From an uncultured Pelagibacteraceae bacterium (GTDB lineage: Bacteria; Pseudomonadota; Alphaproteobacteria; Pelagibacterales; Pelagibacteraceae), in NCBI GenBank assembly GCA_913045275.1, contig CAJWPG010000007.1, forward strand, positions 1 to 39,230: a stretch of 39,230 nucleotides of DNA. Reading direction: 5' to 3'. This document shows, piece after piece, positions 1 through 7,909 of the stretch (the stretch's first letter is position 1; each line of letters begins with the position of its first letter). The position numbers and the translations under genes were made by a program. Below the pieces are notes generated by a model. The model was not told where the DNA came from. It saw nothing but the letters and a program-made list of their open reading frames with translations, and ran no database searches.

Positions 1-410
1 CTGACTATGTTGGTAAAGCAGCTTTAGAAAAAATGGGTGCTGAAATTAAAGCAGGGAAAAAACCATACAAACTTCAATTAGTTGGTCTTGAATTAGGAGG
101 AAAACCTATTGAAGAATATGCGCCTGACTTTTGGTTAATTTCAAATGCTGATGGCGGAGATCCTATCGGATTTATTACATCACCTTGGTATCACCCAGAG
201 AAAAAACAAAATATAGCAATGGGTTATGTTCCGTATGATGGAACTTTAAATGCTAATGGATTTCCCAAAGGTAAAGTAGGAACTAAATACAAAGTTCATC
301 TACCTGAAAAATATTCTGATACTTCAGGTCAACCAGTTGATGCTGTAGTAGTAGATATTCCATTTAAAGAATCTTACAACGCAAATACTAGAGAAGTTGT
401 AAAAGGATAA
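1..410 (+). CDS. GcvT/DmdA-family aminomethyltransferase, C-terminal part
   Basis: Partial gene: the frame is open from base 3 to the TAA at 408-410 and the start lies left of the window. The visible 135 or so residues look like the C-terminal barrel domain (GCV_T_C) of the glycine-cleavage T-protein family. They open with DYVGKAALEK and later have GDPIGFITSPWYHP and NIAMGYVP, the usual 'G.vtS..ysP....iAlgyv' pattern. The family moves methyl or aminomethyl groups to tetrahydrofolate. In SAR11-like genomes relatives include the DMSP demethylase DmdA and several paralogues, and the N-terminal folate domain needed to choose between them is missing. The folate C1 theme recurs with soxBDAG and fhs further right. 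Family call confident, substrate unknown. Confidence 0.75.
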   Translation, partial: DYVGKAALEKMGAEIKAGKKPYKLQLVGLELGGKPIEEYAPDFWLISNADGGDPIGFITSPWYHPEKKQNIAMGYVPYDGTLNANGFPKGKVGTKYKVHLPEKYSDTSGQPVDAVVVDIPFKESYNANTREVVKG

Positions 411-416
411 ATAATT

Positions 417-446
417 TTTAGGGGGAATTTAATTATTCCCCCTAAA
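417..446. terminator. Hairpin after the GcvT-like gene, possible terminator
   Basis: A perfect 11-bp stem (417-427 with 436-446, five G facing five C) closes an 8-nt loop, 7 bases after the stop codon. The sequence is nearly symmetric, so it could act on both strands, but no T run follows on the plus strand. It is one of only two strong GC hairpins I found in the window. It is likely a terminator or a 3'-end stabilising stem. Confidence 0.6.
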
Positions 447-550
447 TTATGACCAAAACTTTCATAACAATAAATTTTTCAATCATATCTGTTGATTTAA
501 TACTTTTTCCACTTATTGTTCTCATAAAGCTCAAAAAAAGATAACAAATA

Positions 551-1096
551 ATGTTTGCTCAATTTTTAGATATAATTTTTAAATCCATCAAGTTGGATAA
601 AAGCTTATATAAAAATCAAAAATACTTTGGTGAAGCCGCAATATACTTTGCTGGTTTAATTATGATTCTAGATGGTGTTGCGGGAGCTGTTGCTGCAAAC
701 ACTATAATAAAAACTTCAATTGGTGTTTCTGGATTAACAGCAATTTTAACTTGGTTAGTTTGGGCAATCTTTATTTATGTAATTGGAGTAAAAATATTTC
801 CTGATAAAGAAAGCAAGATTCCATTTAAAAAAGTATTGATTGCAGTTGGGTATGCTCATTCCCCTGGGTTATTAAGATTTTTTGCAGTAACTCCTGATCT
901 TGTATTGTTAATTGTTTTTCTAACTCAGTTTTGGATTTTTGCTTCTTTAATAATTTCCACCAAACAGATTTTGAATATAAAATCTAGCTTTAAAGCATCT
1001 GGAATTGTATTTTTATCTTTTTTAATTATTGCTTTTCTTTCTGTTTCATTCATTATGAGTAGAATGAACGCTTTGCCAGTTAGCAATATTAGTTAA
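551..1096 (+). CDS. Yip1-domain-like integral membrane protein
   Basis: A 181-aa protein with about five hydrophobic segments: roughly residues 28-55, 60-80, 88-110, 115-137 and 148-170. A soluble N-terminal stretch (MFAQFLDIIF...) comes first. The arrangement, length and the motif AVGYAHSPGLLRFF between helices resemble bacterial Yip1-family proteins, whose biochemical role is not settled. It stands alone on the plus strand, about 100 bases after the hairpin, and its last 4 bases overlap the end of the small minus-strand gene at 1093-1260. There is no signal peptide or catalytic motif. Family assignment is moderate; function unknown. Confidence 0.6.
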   Translation: MFAQFLDIIFKSIKLDKSLYKNQKYFGEAAIYFAGLIMILDGVAGAVAANTIIKTSIGVSGLTAILTWLVWAIFIYVIGVKIFPDKESKIPFKKVLIAVGYAHSPGLLRFFAVTPDLVLLIVFLTQFWIFASLIISTKQILNIKSSFKASGIVFLSFLIIAFLSVSFIMSRMNALPVSNIS

Positions 1097-1260
1097 ACTG
1101 GAAATATTGTTTTTGAAGTTCTGCATGATTTGCAAAGTTTAAAACCAGTAAGTATTAAGTTTTGACTCACACTTTCATCTTCTTTTTTACACTCTTCACA
1201 TTTATTATTAAATTCATCTAAATCTTTTTGATTTAAATTTTCTGAAAAATCATCAATCAT
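1093..1260 (-). CDS. 55-aa four-cysteine (zinc-ribbon-like) protein
   Basis: The reverse strand reads ATG at 1260-1258 through TAA at 1095-1093, giving 55 residues. An acidic N-terminal half (MIDDFSENLNQ) is followed by two CxxC knuckles, CEEC at 21-24 and CKSC at 43-46, a spacing typical of a small zinc ribbon. The ATG overlaps the end of the DUF3726 gene by 8 bases, so translation is probably coupled and this is the fourth gene of the operon running from 4490. I do not recognise a family. The cysteine pattern and its position at the operon end make it more than a chance ORF, though this needs conservation to confirm. Confidence 0.55.
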   Translation of the reverse strand: MIDDFSENLNQKDLDEFNNKCEECKKEDESVSQNLILTGFKLCKSCRTSKTIFPV

Positions 1261-1861
1261 TATCAATTAAACCAGCTCCGGCTGTTTTTTGTTTTAATTC
1301 TTCGCTTTCTTCAACAAAAGTATTCTCTGAAATTTTATAAAGCTCTGACCATTCTTGTTCTGAAAATGAATTTTTGTTTTCTAAAAACTGTAAACTTATT
1401 TTATCAGATTTTTTTATAATATCTCCACTTAGATAATTTGAATAAATAGATTGGTTAAAATTGAATAAAAATTCTTTATTGTCCATTTTTAAAAAAATTC
1501 TTTTTCCTACAATTTCAGATGTTCTGCTAACAAAAGGAATAAGTAATAATGGAAAAGCTAAATTTTCTATCTCCAATTGGTTAAAATCGGAAATGTCTGA
1601 TGATTGATCAAAAAAGTTAACTCCTAACATTATTGGACAATAATTTTTCTTAGAAATATTTGATTTTGAAAAAACACTAATATCTTCAAAATTTTCAGCA
1701 TTATAAACTTTAAAATATTGATTAATATTTTTAACTCCGGGAAGGCCAAACATTTCGAGTAATCTAATATTTTTACCAACTTCTTCTGAAATACCCCATG
1801 AAAAACCTACAGATCTAGTCGCTCTTTTTGCCGTTGTTTCTATTTCACTAAAACTGATCAT
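1253..1861 (-). CDS. DUF3726 family protein
   Basis: A 202-aa protein. Its N-terminus, with SEIETTAKRATRSVGFSWGI followed closely by LEMFGLPG, matches the pattern I know for DUF3726 (an amphipathic helix with 'EiealA.KAaRGaG..WGlAeEa', then 'hGlpG'). A central segment around residues 100-125 (AFPLLLIPFVSRTSEIVGK) is hydrophobic. No catalytic motif or signal peptide is evident, and DUF3726 has no established function. It starts at an ATG sharing one base with the stop codon of the 553-aa gene (TAATG), so the two are probably translated in a coupled way. The family call is good; what it does is unknown. Confidence 0.7.
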   Translation of the reverse strand: MISFSEIETTAKRATRSVGFSWGISEEVGKNIRLLEMFGLPGVKNINQYFKVYNAENFEDISVFSKSNISKKNYCPIMLGVNFFDQSSDISDFNQLEIENLAFPLLLIPFVSRTSEIVGKRIFLKMDNKEFLFNFNQSIYSNYLSGDIIKKSDKISLQFLENKNSFSEQEWSELYKISENTFVEESEELKQKTAGAGLIDND

Positions 1862-3522
1862 TAATTTAATGAATTATATATCCAATGATTGTCAAATGGT
1901 TCTGGGTCTGCTGGAAGTGGTGCGCCTTGAAACATACAAATTCTTATCCATTTGTCAGATCTTGGATCGAATTTATCCGCTCCAAAAAAAGATAATTTTA
2001 ATCGCAGCATGTCAATTGGCATTAGCTGAGAGCCAATTGTATTGTCTTGGATTTCTGCATATGGGAATTTTTCTGTTATAAAAGCTCTTCTTACAACATG
2101 TCTCAAATGATTATTATTTGTTAAAAATTTTCCAATTTTCAAACTATTTTTTTGAGTATAAATTGCTTCATAGAGTTTTTTAATATCTCTTGCTATCGCT
2201 AATGGTTGTTCCAAATTTGATCCTTCCATATCATGCCTGCTAGCTAATCTTGGTTCTTCTTTATTTCTAGAAATAAACCAAAAATTTTGATTATTTTCAT
2301 CTTTGCTAAAGTCGATTTTTAATATTTCAGAATATCTTTTTTCTAAAATATTTCTTAACTCTTCAATTGTTCTATTTACCGGTATATTAAAATGCTCATC
2401 TTCTTCTGAGCTCATTTTGTCAATCAAAGGATTTACTATTTCATCATAAGGCTCCATCATAATAGAAACAATATATTCAATACATTCATCGCTTAGATTT
2501 TCTTCGGCCCATATATAAATTCGGTTAAAAGGAAAAGCGGTTTCAAAACTAAAATCTTCATTAAGAAATTTAATAAATTTTTCTAAATCTTCTGTTAATT
2601 GCTTATTTTTTCTATTTTGAAAGTCACTTTCTGTATGCCAATTTGTTACATTTTTTAAAGATCTAACCAAACACTTTTTAAAAATATTTACCTCTTCCTT
2701 AGATGTTTTCTCTATTTCTCTTATTCTTTTTAAAACAGTTTCTCTTGCTAATATCCAATTATTTAAAAGTATTGGATGATTGACAATAAATGGAGCCATG
2801 CCCAAACCTGTGGAATTGCCTATCCCAAGATTTCTACAAATATTCAAATCTAATTCTACAGATGTATTTGGATTTTTATGTTTTGCTAAATGATTTACTT
2901 GATCAAAAGTAAATTGTCTTACTAAGTAAACTAACATCATTTCCAATCTAAATGGTCCATAAATTTCTTTCCTATTTTTAATCCTAAATCTATCTGCTAA
3001 TCCAAATTTTCCAGACCCATAAACTGCTGTTGTTCTATATAAATATCCAACTTTTGATAAAAGATCAGTATCTGGTTGTTTGCCTTGTGATAAATTTTCA
3101 ACAACATGATCAAATATTCTTACTGATTTATTGGCTCTTGAAAGCGTCAATTCTTTATATGACAACCTGCCCGCTTCCTGCTTTGGAACATTAAAAGCTA
3201 ATCTTTCTAAATCTTCTTTAGAAGGAATTCCATCATACAATGCAAAAGAAGCATCCCATTTTGTTGCTATTACCCTATCGGATCTTTCTTCATCGCTAAT
3301 TTCATTTGCAAAACAAACAAGTGAATATGTTTTATTTTTTTTTGAAAATGAATAAATAGCTCTACCGTATCCTTTGTCATTTAACTCAAATAAATCTCTT
3401 CTATATTGCCAATCTTTAAATTCGCTTAAGAAAGATCTTAAAAAAGATAGTTTTGATTGATGAAAAGAACCAAGTTTTGGCAATTTCATTAAGTATTTTG
3501 GATCTCTAAGCGGTATGTTCAT
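1861..3522 (-). CDS. Conserved protein of unknown function, 553 aa
   Basis: I do not recognise this protein. It is soluble: no signal peptide and no membrane span. The N-terminal third is rich in basic and aromatic residues. The middle has a conserved-looking stretch around residues 230-262 (GIGNSTGLGMAPFIVNHP) followed by a helical, charged region of about 260-400. The C-terminal region has SRHDMEGSNLEQPLA near 425-440 and FFGADKFDPRSDKWIRICMF near 515-540, which look like structured core motifs rather than low-complexity sequence. It sits between the M19-like gene and the DUF3726 gene with TAATG junctions on both sides, so the products are probably made together in similar amounts. The strict linkage suggests a multi-protein enzyme or a shared pathway step; that is inference. 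Confidence 0.7.
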   Translation of the reverse strand: MNIPLRDPKYLMKLPKLGSFHQSKLSFLRSFLSEFKDWQYRRDLFELNDKGYGRAIYSFSKKNKTYSLVCFANEISDEERSDRVIATKWDASFALYDGIPSKEDLERLAFNVPKQEAGRLSYKELTLSRANKSVRIFDHVVENLSQGKQPDTDLLSKVGYLYRTTAVYGSGKFGLADRFRIKNRKEIYGPFRLEMMLVYLVRQFTFDQVNHLAKHKNPNTSVELDLNICRNLGIGNSTGLGMAPFIVNHPILLNNWILARETVLKRIREIEKTSKEEVNIFKKCLVRSLKNVTNWHTESDFQNRKNKQLTEDLEKFIKFLNEDFSFETAFPFNRIYIWAEENLSDECIEYIVSIMMEPYDEIVNPLIDKMSSEEDEHFNIPVNRTIEELRNILEKRYSEILKIDFSKDENNQNFWFISRNKEEPRLASRHDMEGSNLEQPLAIARDIKKLYEAIYTQKNSLKIGKFLTNNNHLRHVVRRAFITEKFPYAEIQDNTIGSQLMPIDMLRLKLSFFGADKFDPRSDKWIRICMFQGAPLPADPEPFDNHWIYNSLN

Positions 3523-4490
3523 TAATTAATTCCTTTATAAAAGTTAAACCAATTATTTCCCAATATATCATTTACTTCATCAATACTAAATCCAATATTT
3601 TTTAAACCCTTCTCTAAAGAATCAAATCCTCTCGCATCAACAAACCAGTCCGGTTGTTTTGGAAAACCAGACTTATCTTTGCTTCCTTCACCATAATTTA
3701 TTGCTGTAGTCCAAGTTCCATTTCTCATCCATTCAACAACGCTATCTGGTTGGTTTAGACATAAATCAGATCCAATTCCAATATTTTTTACTCCCATTAA
3801 ATCTGCTGTCTTTGCTACCATTCCACAAAAATTTTCTAATTTACAATTTGAACTATCTTTTAAATGGTGTGCATATAAGGACAAACCAAGCATCCCTCCG
3901 CTATCAGATAAATTTTTTAAAAGTGTGTCTGACTTATTTCTTTTTGCGCTATGCCAAAAAAATGGATTGGCATGAGTAATTGCTATTGGCTTTTCGCTCA
4001 ATTCTATTGCATCTAAAGTGCTTTTCTCTGCTGAATGTGACATATCAATAACTATACCAATTCTGTTCATTTCTTTAATTACTTCTTTACCAAAATTTGT
4101 AACACCACTATCAACATTCTCATAACAACCTGTGGCTAGTAATGACTGGTTATTATATGTAAGCTGCATAAATCTACAACCAAGCTCATGTACTTTTTCA
4201 ACAAGATTAATATCATCCTCAATTGGTGAACAATTTTGAAAACCAAAAAATATTGCCGTTTTATTTTCAGATTTTGCTTTTTCAATATCCTTATAGTCTT
4301 TCCCTAAAAAAATTAAATCTGAGTTTTTTTTAAATAATTCATTCCATTCAGAAACTCTTGCTAAAAACTCATCATAATCTTCATGATAAACAACTGTAAC
4401 ATGAACCGCATTAAGTCCTGCCTCTCGATTTATTTCAAAAATCTCTCTAGACCAGTTACAATATTGAAGATTATCTATTCGGTAGTTCAT
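3522..4490 (-). CDS. M19 (membrane/renal dipeptidase) family protein with altered metal site
   Basis: A 322-aa TIM-barrel amidohydrolase-type protein of peptidase family M19. Family landmarks are present: IDMSHSAEKST (second-site His), ITHANP (next His), AKRNKSD (substrate Arg) and GIGSDLC (catalytic Asp). Three others are replaced. The N-terminal HxD ligand pair reads IDNLQ, the bridging Glu of the 'GVEGG' loop is Gln in FGFQNCSPI, and the substrate His of 'LTH' is Asn in QLTYNN. The binuclear zinc centre of renal dipeptidase therefore cannot form as usual. From memory, relatives with the same FGFQNC loop occur in other proteobacteria, some near N-methyl amine catabolism genes. It is first in a four-gene operon. 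Calling it a dipeptidase would be unsafe. Confidence 0.75.
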   Translation of the reverse strand: MNYRIDNLQYCNWSREIFEINREAGLNAVHVTVVYHEDYDEFLARVSEWNELFKKNSDLIFLGKDYKDIEKAKSENKTAIFFGFQNCSPIEDDINLVEKVHELGCRFMQLTYNNQSLLATGCYENVDSGVTNFGKEVIKEMNRIGIVIDMSHSAEKSTLDAIELSEKPIAITHANPFFWHSAKRNKSDTLLKNLSDSGGMLGLSLYAHHLKDSSNCKLENFCGMVAKTADLMGVKNIGIGSDLCLNQPDSVVEWMRNGTWTTAINYGEGSKDKSGFPKQPDWFVDARGFDSLEKGLKNIGFSIDEVNDILGNNWFNFYKGIN

Positions 4491-4650
4491 ACACTTATAA
4501 AATATAATTATTATAATATTTGTCGATAATTTAATATGTCTTTAAGTTAAATTTATATGTACATTAAAATGTAAATTATTATTAATTATATTGAAATTTG
4601 GCACCATTTTGTATTAATTATTCAAATGATAACTCTTCAAAAATCGTAAA
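4491..4650. promoter_or_regulatory. Divergent promoter region, M19-like operon / purEK
   Basis: 160 bp of about 80% AT between two divergent operons, so it must hold both promoters. Many TATAAT-like hexamers are present and none can be singled out. A short 6-bp inverted repeat (4560-4565 with 4568-4573, 2-nt spacer) is visible, but such repeats are expected by chance in sequence this AT-rich. Confidence 0.5.
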
Positions 4651-5145
4651 ATGAAAAAGAATAATAATAATCATAAAGTTTCAATTATTATGGGTAGTCA
4701 GTCGGACTATTCAACTATGCAATATTCTGAAAAAGTATTTAAAATTTTAAAAGTTAAGTTTGAAACAAAGATTATTTCTGCACATAGAACGCCTAAAAGA
4801 ATGTTTGAATATGCCAGAACTGCAGAAAAAAATAATATTTCTGTAATTATAGCGGGCGCTGGAGGATCTGCTCATTTACCCGGAATGGTTGCGGCTATAA
4901 CTAGAATTCCAGTAATTGGAGTTCCAATAGAAAGTAAAAAATTAAAAGGATTGGATAGTCTTTTATCCATTGCACAAATGCCCAAAGGTATTCCGGTTGG
5001 TACTGTCGCTATTGGAAAAGATGGCGCTATTAACGCGGGTTTATTTGCTGCATCAATAATTTCTAATTTTGATAAAAAAATTAAAAAAAATTTAGAAAAT
5101 TGGCGATCAAAACAAACAAAATCTGTAAAAAAAATACCAAAATAA
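4651..5145 (+). CDS. purE: N5-carboxyaminoimidazole ribonucleotide mutase (PurE)
   Basis: A 164-aa class I PurE, which converts N5-CAIR to CAIR in de novo purine synthesis in the cytoplasm. The signature loops are present: MGSQSDYSTM near residue 14 (phosphate/substrate binding), SAHRTP near 44 with the catalytic His, and AGAGGSAHLPGMVAA near 70. The C-terminal tail is short and lysine-rich. The stop codon is followed immediately by the purK start, so PurE and PurK are made from one message, which fits PurK supplying the unstable N5-CAIR directly. Confidence 0.95.
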   Translation: MKKNNNNHKVSIIMGSQSDYSTMQYSEKVFKILKVKFETKIISAHRTPKRMFEYARTAEKNNISVIIAGAGGSAHLPGMVAAITRIPVIGVPIESKKLKGLDSLLSIAQMPKGIPVGTVAIGKDGAINAGLFAASIISNFDKKIKKNLENWRSKQTKSVKKIPK

Positions 5146-6189
5146 ATGTCTAATCCAATACTTGGAATAATTGGTGGGGGTCAATTAGGTAGTTTACTAG
5201 CAGAAGCTGCAAAAAAATTAGACATAGAAACTGTAATACTTAGTGATGATACTAATGCGCCAGCAAAAAATTTTACTAATAATTTTATTTGTGGAAACTA
5301 TGAAGATGAAAAAATAATAAACGAATTTATTAACAAAGTTGATTTAATTACATTTGAATTTGAAAATATCCCTTACAAAGTTTTAAATAATATTAACGAA
5401 CAAAAGACTGTACTACCAAATCCCAAGATAAATAAATTAATTCAAAATAGATACTCTGAAAAAGATTTCTTAAATAAAAATGATATAAGAACTGCTAGAT
5501 ACGTATTAATCAAGGATGAAGATGATATTAAATTTAATCAAAATTTACTTCCTGGAATATTAAAGACTTGCACTCTCGGGTATGATGGCAAAGGACAACA
5601 TAAAATTAACTCAATAAAAGATATTAATAAAGATATTGATTTCAGCAAAGAACATATATTGGAAAAAGTGGTAAACTTAAAAAAAGAAATATCAGTTATT
5701 ATTACTAGGTTTGGACATCAAAGATATGAAATATACGAACCAATCGAAAATGTTCATGAAGATCAAATATTAAAACATTCAAAAATTCCTGCTGATATTT
5801 CAGATTCTATTAAAAATAAATCTATAGATTGGGCTACAAAAATTGTTGAAGATCTAGATTATATAGGAACACTTTGTGTAGAATATTTTGTAGACAAAAA
5901 TAATAACTTGTATGCTAATGAAATTGCTCCAAGAGTTCATAATTCAGGACACATAACCATTAACACTCATAACATCAGTCAGTTTGAAAATCATATTAGA
6001 GCTGTTTGTGGCCTTGAAAAAATTGAAACAAAAAAAATACATAACGGTAAAATGCTTAATCTTATAGGTAGCGAAATATCAAATTTTAGAAATAAAACTT
6101 TTGCAGATAATGAATTTTTCTATGATTATCTTAAAACTGAAATTAGAAACAAAAGAAAGATGGGGCACCTAACAATTATTGAAAAATAA
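5146..6189 (+). CDS. purK: N5-carboxyaminoimidazole ribonucleotide synthase (PurK)
   Basis: A 347-aa ATP-grasp enzyme making N5-CAIR from AIR, bicarbonate and ATP. Seen in the sequence: N-terminal GIIGGGQLGSLLA (residues 7-19), FEFENIPYKVL (preATP-grasp), KTCTLGYDGKGQ (glycine-rich ATP loop near 140), and NEIAPRVHNSGHITINTH (metal and substrate binding near 258-275). The C-terminal domain is the usual small barrel ending with GHLTII. It starts on the base after the purE stop, with no ribosome-binding site of its own. Its stop codon abuts the convergent SRAP gene with no gap. Confidence 0.95.
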   Translation: MSNPILGIIGGGQLGSLLAEAAKKLDIETVILSDDTNAPAKNFTNNFICGNYEDEKIINEFINKVDLITFEFENIPYKVLNNINEQKTVLPNPKINKLIQNRYSEKDFLNKNDIRTARYVLIKDEDDIKFNQNLLPGILKTCTLGYDGKGQHKINSIKDINKDIDFSKEHILEKVVNLKKEISVIITRFGHQRYEIYEPIENVHEDQILKHSKIPADISDSIKNKSIDWATKIVEDLDYIGTLCVEYFVDKNNNLYANEIAPRVHNSGHITINTHNISQFENHIRAVCGLEKIETKKIHNGKMLNLIGSEISNFRNKTFADNEFFYDYLKTEIRNKRKMGHLTIIEK

Positions 6190-6810
6190 TTATATTTTTT
6201 GAATTAATGAAATACTATTGTTAGTTGGTTTATTTACTTCCTTAGATACTTCGTAAAAACTAAGCTTTGTTTTTTTACATTCATTTAAAAAATTAGATCC
6301 TGATAATTCTAAATTTAAATATCTATTAACATCACTTTCATTCAAAATTACCGGTTGTCTATGGTGAATAATATTAACATTTTCGTTTGCATTTTCTGTT
6401 ATTAAGCAAAATTCATCATTTTCATATATGCCAGCCATATACATATTTTTTTTATCTTCTCTTAAAAAATAATGTGGTGTTTTATTTTTTTCCTCCCTTT
6501 TCCACTCATAAAAACCGTCAGCTACTGCCACACAACGATGGAGTTTAATTAGTTTTTTAAAAGAAATTTTTTCATCTATGGTTTCTAATCTTGCATTAAT
6601 AAGGGCTTTAAAATCTTTCTTTTTTGACCAACTTGGTACTATCCCCCACTTTAAATTTTCTAAAGTATTTCCGTTTTTATATTTCTTTATAACTGGAAGC
6701 TTCTGATATGGATGCGCATTATAATTCTCATTATCCTCTACTTGTATAGCGGATTTAACTAATTTATTTGTCTTTGCTACTGCATTTGTGACTACATATC
6801 TTCCACACAT
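6190..6810 (-). CDS. SRAP (YedK/HMCES) abasic-site DNA-protein crosslink protein
   Basis: A 206-aa protein of the SOS-response-associated peptidase family, which covalently caps abasic sites in single-stranded DNA. The start is fixed because Cys2, the crosslinking residue, must follow the initiator Met: it begins MCGRYVV. Other landmarks are WGIVPSW (55-61), NARLET (72-77), VADGFYEWKR with the active-site Glu near 102, and HHRQPVIL with the active-site His near 149. Length fits the family. It is a single gene, divergent from the GNAT gene 55 bp away and convergent with purK. I see no LexA-type box upstream. Confidence 0.92.
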   Translation of the reverse strand: MCGRYVVTNAVAKTNKLVKSAIQVEDNENYNAHPYQKLPVIKKYKNGNTLENLKWGIVPSWSKKKDFKALINARLETIDEKISFKKLIKLHRCVAVADGFYEWKREEKNKTPHYFLREDKKNMYMAGIYENDEFCLITENANENVNIIHHRQPVILNESDVNRYLNLELSGSNFLNECKKTKLSFYEVSKEVNKPTNNSISLIQKI

Positions 6811-6865
6811 AATCTTAATTAGTTGTTGGCTTAATTTTATTTTAGATTATATGTTTTTCAGAATA

Positions 6866-7321
6866 ATGAAATCAATAGAAAATAACTTTGATGAAGCTCA
6901 AGTAAATGAGTTATTAACAAAACATTTTATTGAATTAAGATCGGTTTCCCCTGAAGGTAGTACGCATGTTTTAGATATTCCTGGTTTAAAAGATCCAAGT
7001 ATGAGATTTTGGAGCTTGTGGGATGGAGAAGAATTAATTGGTTGTGGAGCATTGAAATTATTAGAAAAAGAACATGGTGAATTTAAATCCATAAGAGTTG
7101 CTGACAAATATAGAAAAAGAGGAATGGGAGAAAAAATAATCTCTCACTTAATAGATCAAGCTAAACAAATCGGCATAAATAAACTTAGTACCGAAACTGG
7201 TGCAGGAGAGTTTTTTGCTCCAGCTAGAAAATTATTTAAAAAATTTGGATTTGAAGAATGCAAACCTTTTGCACATTATAAAGAAGATCCAAATTCATGT
7301 TATTACACTTTAAATATTTAA
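6866..7321 (+). CDS. GNAT-family N-acetyltransferase (YsnE-like)
   Basis: A 151-aa acetyltransferase. An open frame extends back to 6788, but that would overlap the start of the SRAP gene; I choose the ATG at 6866, which gives MKSIENNF, because homology-like sequence begins there. The acetyl-CoA loop is RKRGMGEKII (the R-x-x-G-x-G/A motif), preceded by EFKSIRVADKYR and followed by LSTETGAGEFFAPARKLFKKFGFEEC, shown here for the PARKLFKKFGF pattern. The 'SPEGSTHVLDI' and 'FWSLWDGEELIGCGALK' elements match the YsnE-type subgroup of GNATs. Acceptor substrate unknown. It ends one base before the soxG stop on the other strand. Confidence 0.85.
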   Translation: MKSIENNFDEAQVNELLTKHFIELRSVSPEGSTHVLDIPGLKDPSMRFWSLWDGEELIGCGALKLLEKEHGEFKSIRVADKYRKRGMGEKIISHLIDQAKQIGINKLSTETGAGEFFAPARKLFKKFGFEECKPFAHYKEDPNSCYYTLNI

Positions 7322-7909
7322 TTATAACGATTTAAAACCAAACTCTAAAGATGCGTCTGTAATTGAGTGATATAAAGACTCGCCAAAACTTCTAAGAGCA
7401 AATAACCTTATTTTATCTGGATTATTATCAATCATATCCACTGTAAATGCTATACCATTGTATGTAGAGTTTATTGAATTATTTTTTTCCAAAATATTAA
7501 AATTAAAAGGGCATCCTTTTTTCAAAACTTCTTTAGCATCTTGCCCTTCTAGTTCAATTATAGCTCGTGAATGAGATAAGTCAGTTACAGCAAAGTCTGT
7601 TTCTTTAAAAGCTTCTATAATATTTTTTAGTAAATCTTTTTTTGTTGATACTAAAAGCCAATTTTTTGGACCGTTCCATAAAATTCTTGTATCATTGTTG
7701 CTAACTACACTTAGTGGTTCATTATTTAACTTTAAACTATCAATATCAAGATTTTCAAATAAAACTGTAGAATTTTTATACTGAACTATTTGAACGATAA
7801 GTAAATTTTTAATTTCTGAAACTTTTAATAAATTTTCTTCATTTTTATTTTCATGATTTCCAAAAAGACCTGTTTTATGAATATGATTTAAAGCTGATAT
7901 CAATGTCAT
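7322..7909 (-). CDS. soxG: Sarcosine oxidase gamma subunit
   Basis: A 195-aa protein, the last gene of soxBDAG and overlapping soxA by 4 bases. The GcvT-like fold of SoxG shows in LSVVSNNDTRILWNGPKNWLL (family pattern 'L.lgPdeWLl'), AVTDLSHSRAIIELEGQDAKEVLKKGCPFN (family pattern 'vtDqSdGr..l.l.Gp.a..vLakgc..DL') and RLFALRSFGESLYHSI near the C-terminus, cited piecewise. SoxG is a structural subunit of the heterotetramer that demethylates sarcosine to glycine. Sequence divergence in this subunit is high, so the identification leans partly on synteny. Confidence 0.88.
   Translation of the reverse strand: MTLISALNHIHKTGLFGNHENKNEENLLKVSEIKNLLIVQIVQYKNSTVLFENLDIDSLKLNNEPLSVVSNNDTRILWNGPKNWLLVSTKKDLLKNIIEAFKETDFAVTDLSHSRAIIELEGQDAKEVLKKGCPFNFNILEKNNSINSTYNGIAFTVDMIDNNPDKIRLFALRSFGESLYHSITDASLEFGFKSL

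Noticed and set aside
4560-4573. 6-bp inverted repeat upstream of purE as a PurR-like operator
   Set aside because: Too short and too AT-rich to separate from chance, and it lacks the G/C core of purine operators.
6788-6865. Longer GNAT start at 6788
   Set aside because: It overlaps the first codons of the SRAP gene, whose start is fixed by Cys2, and it adds a hydrophobic stretch not found in this GNAT group.
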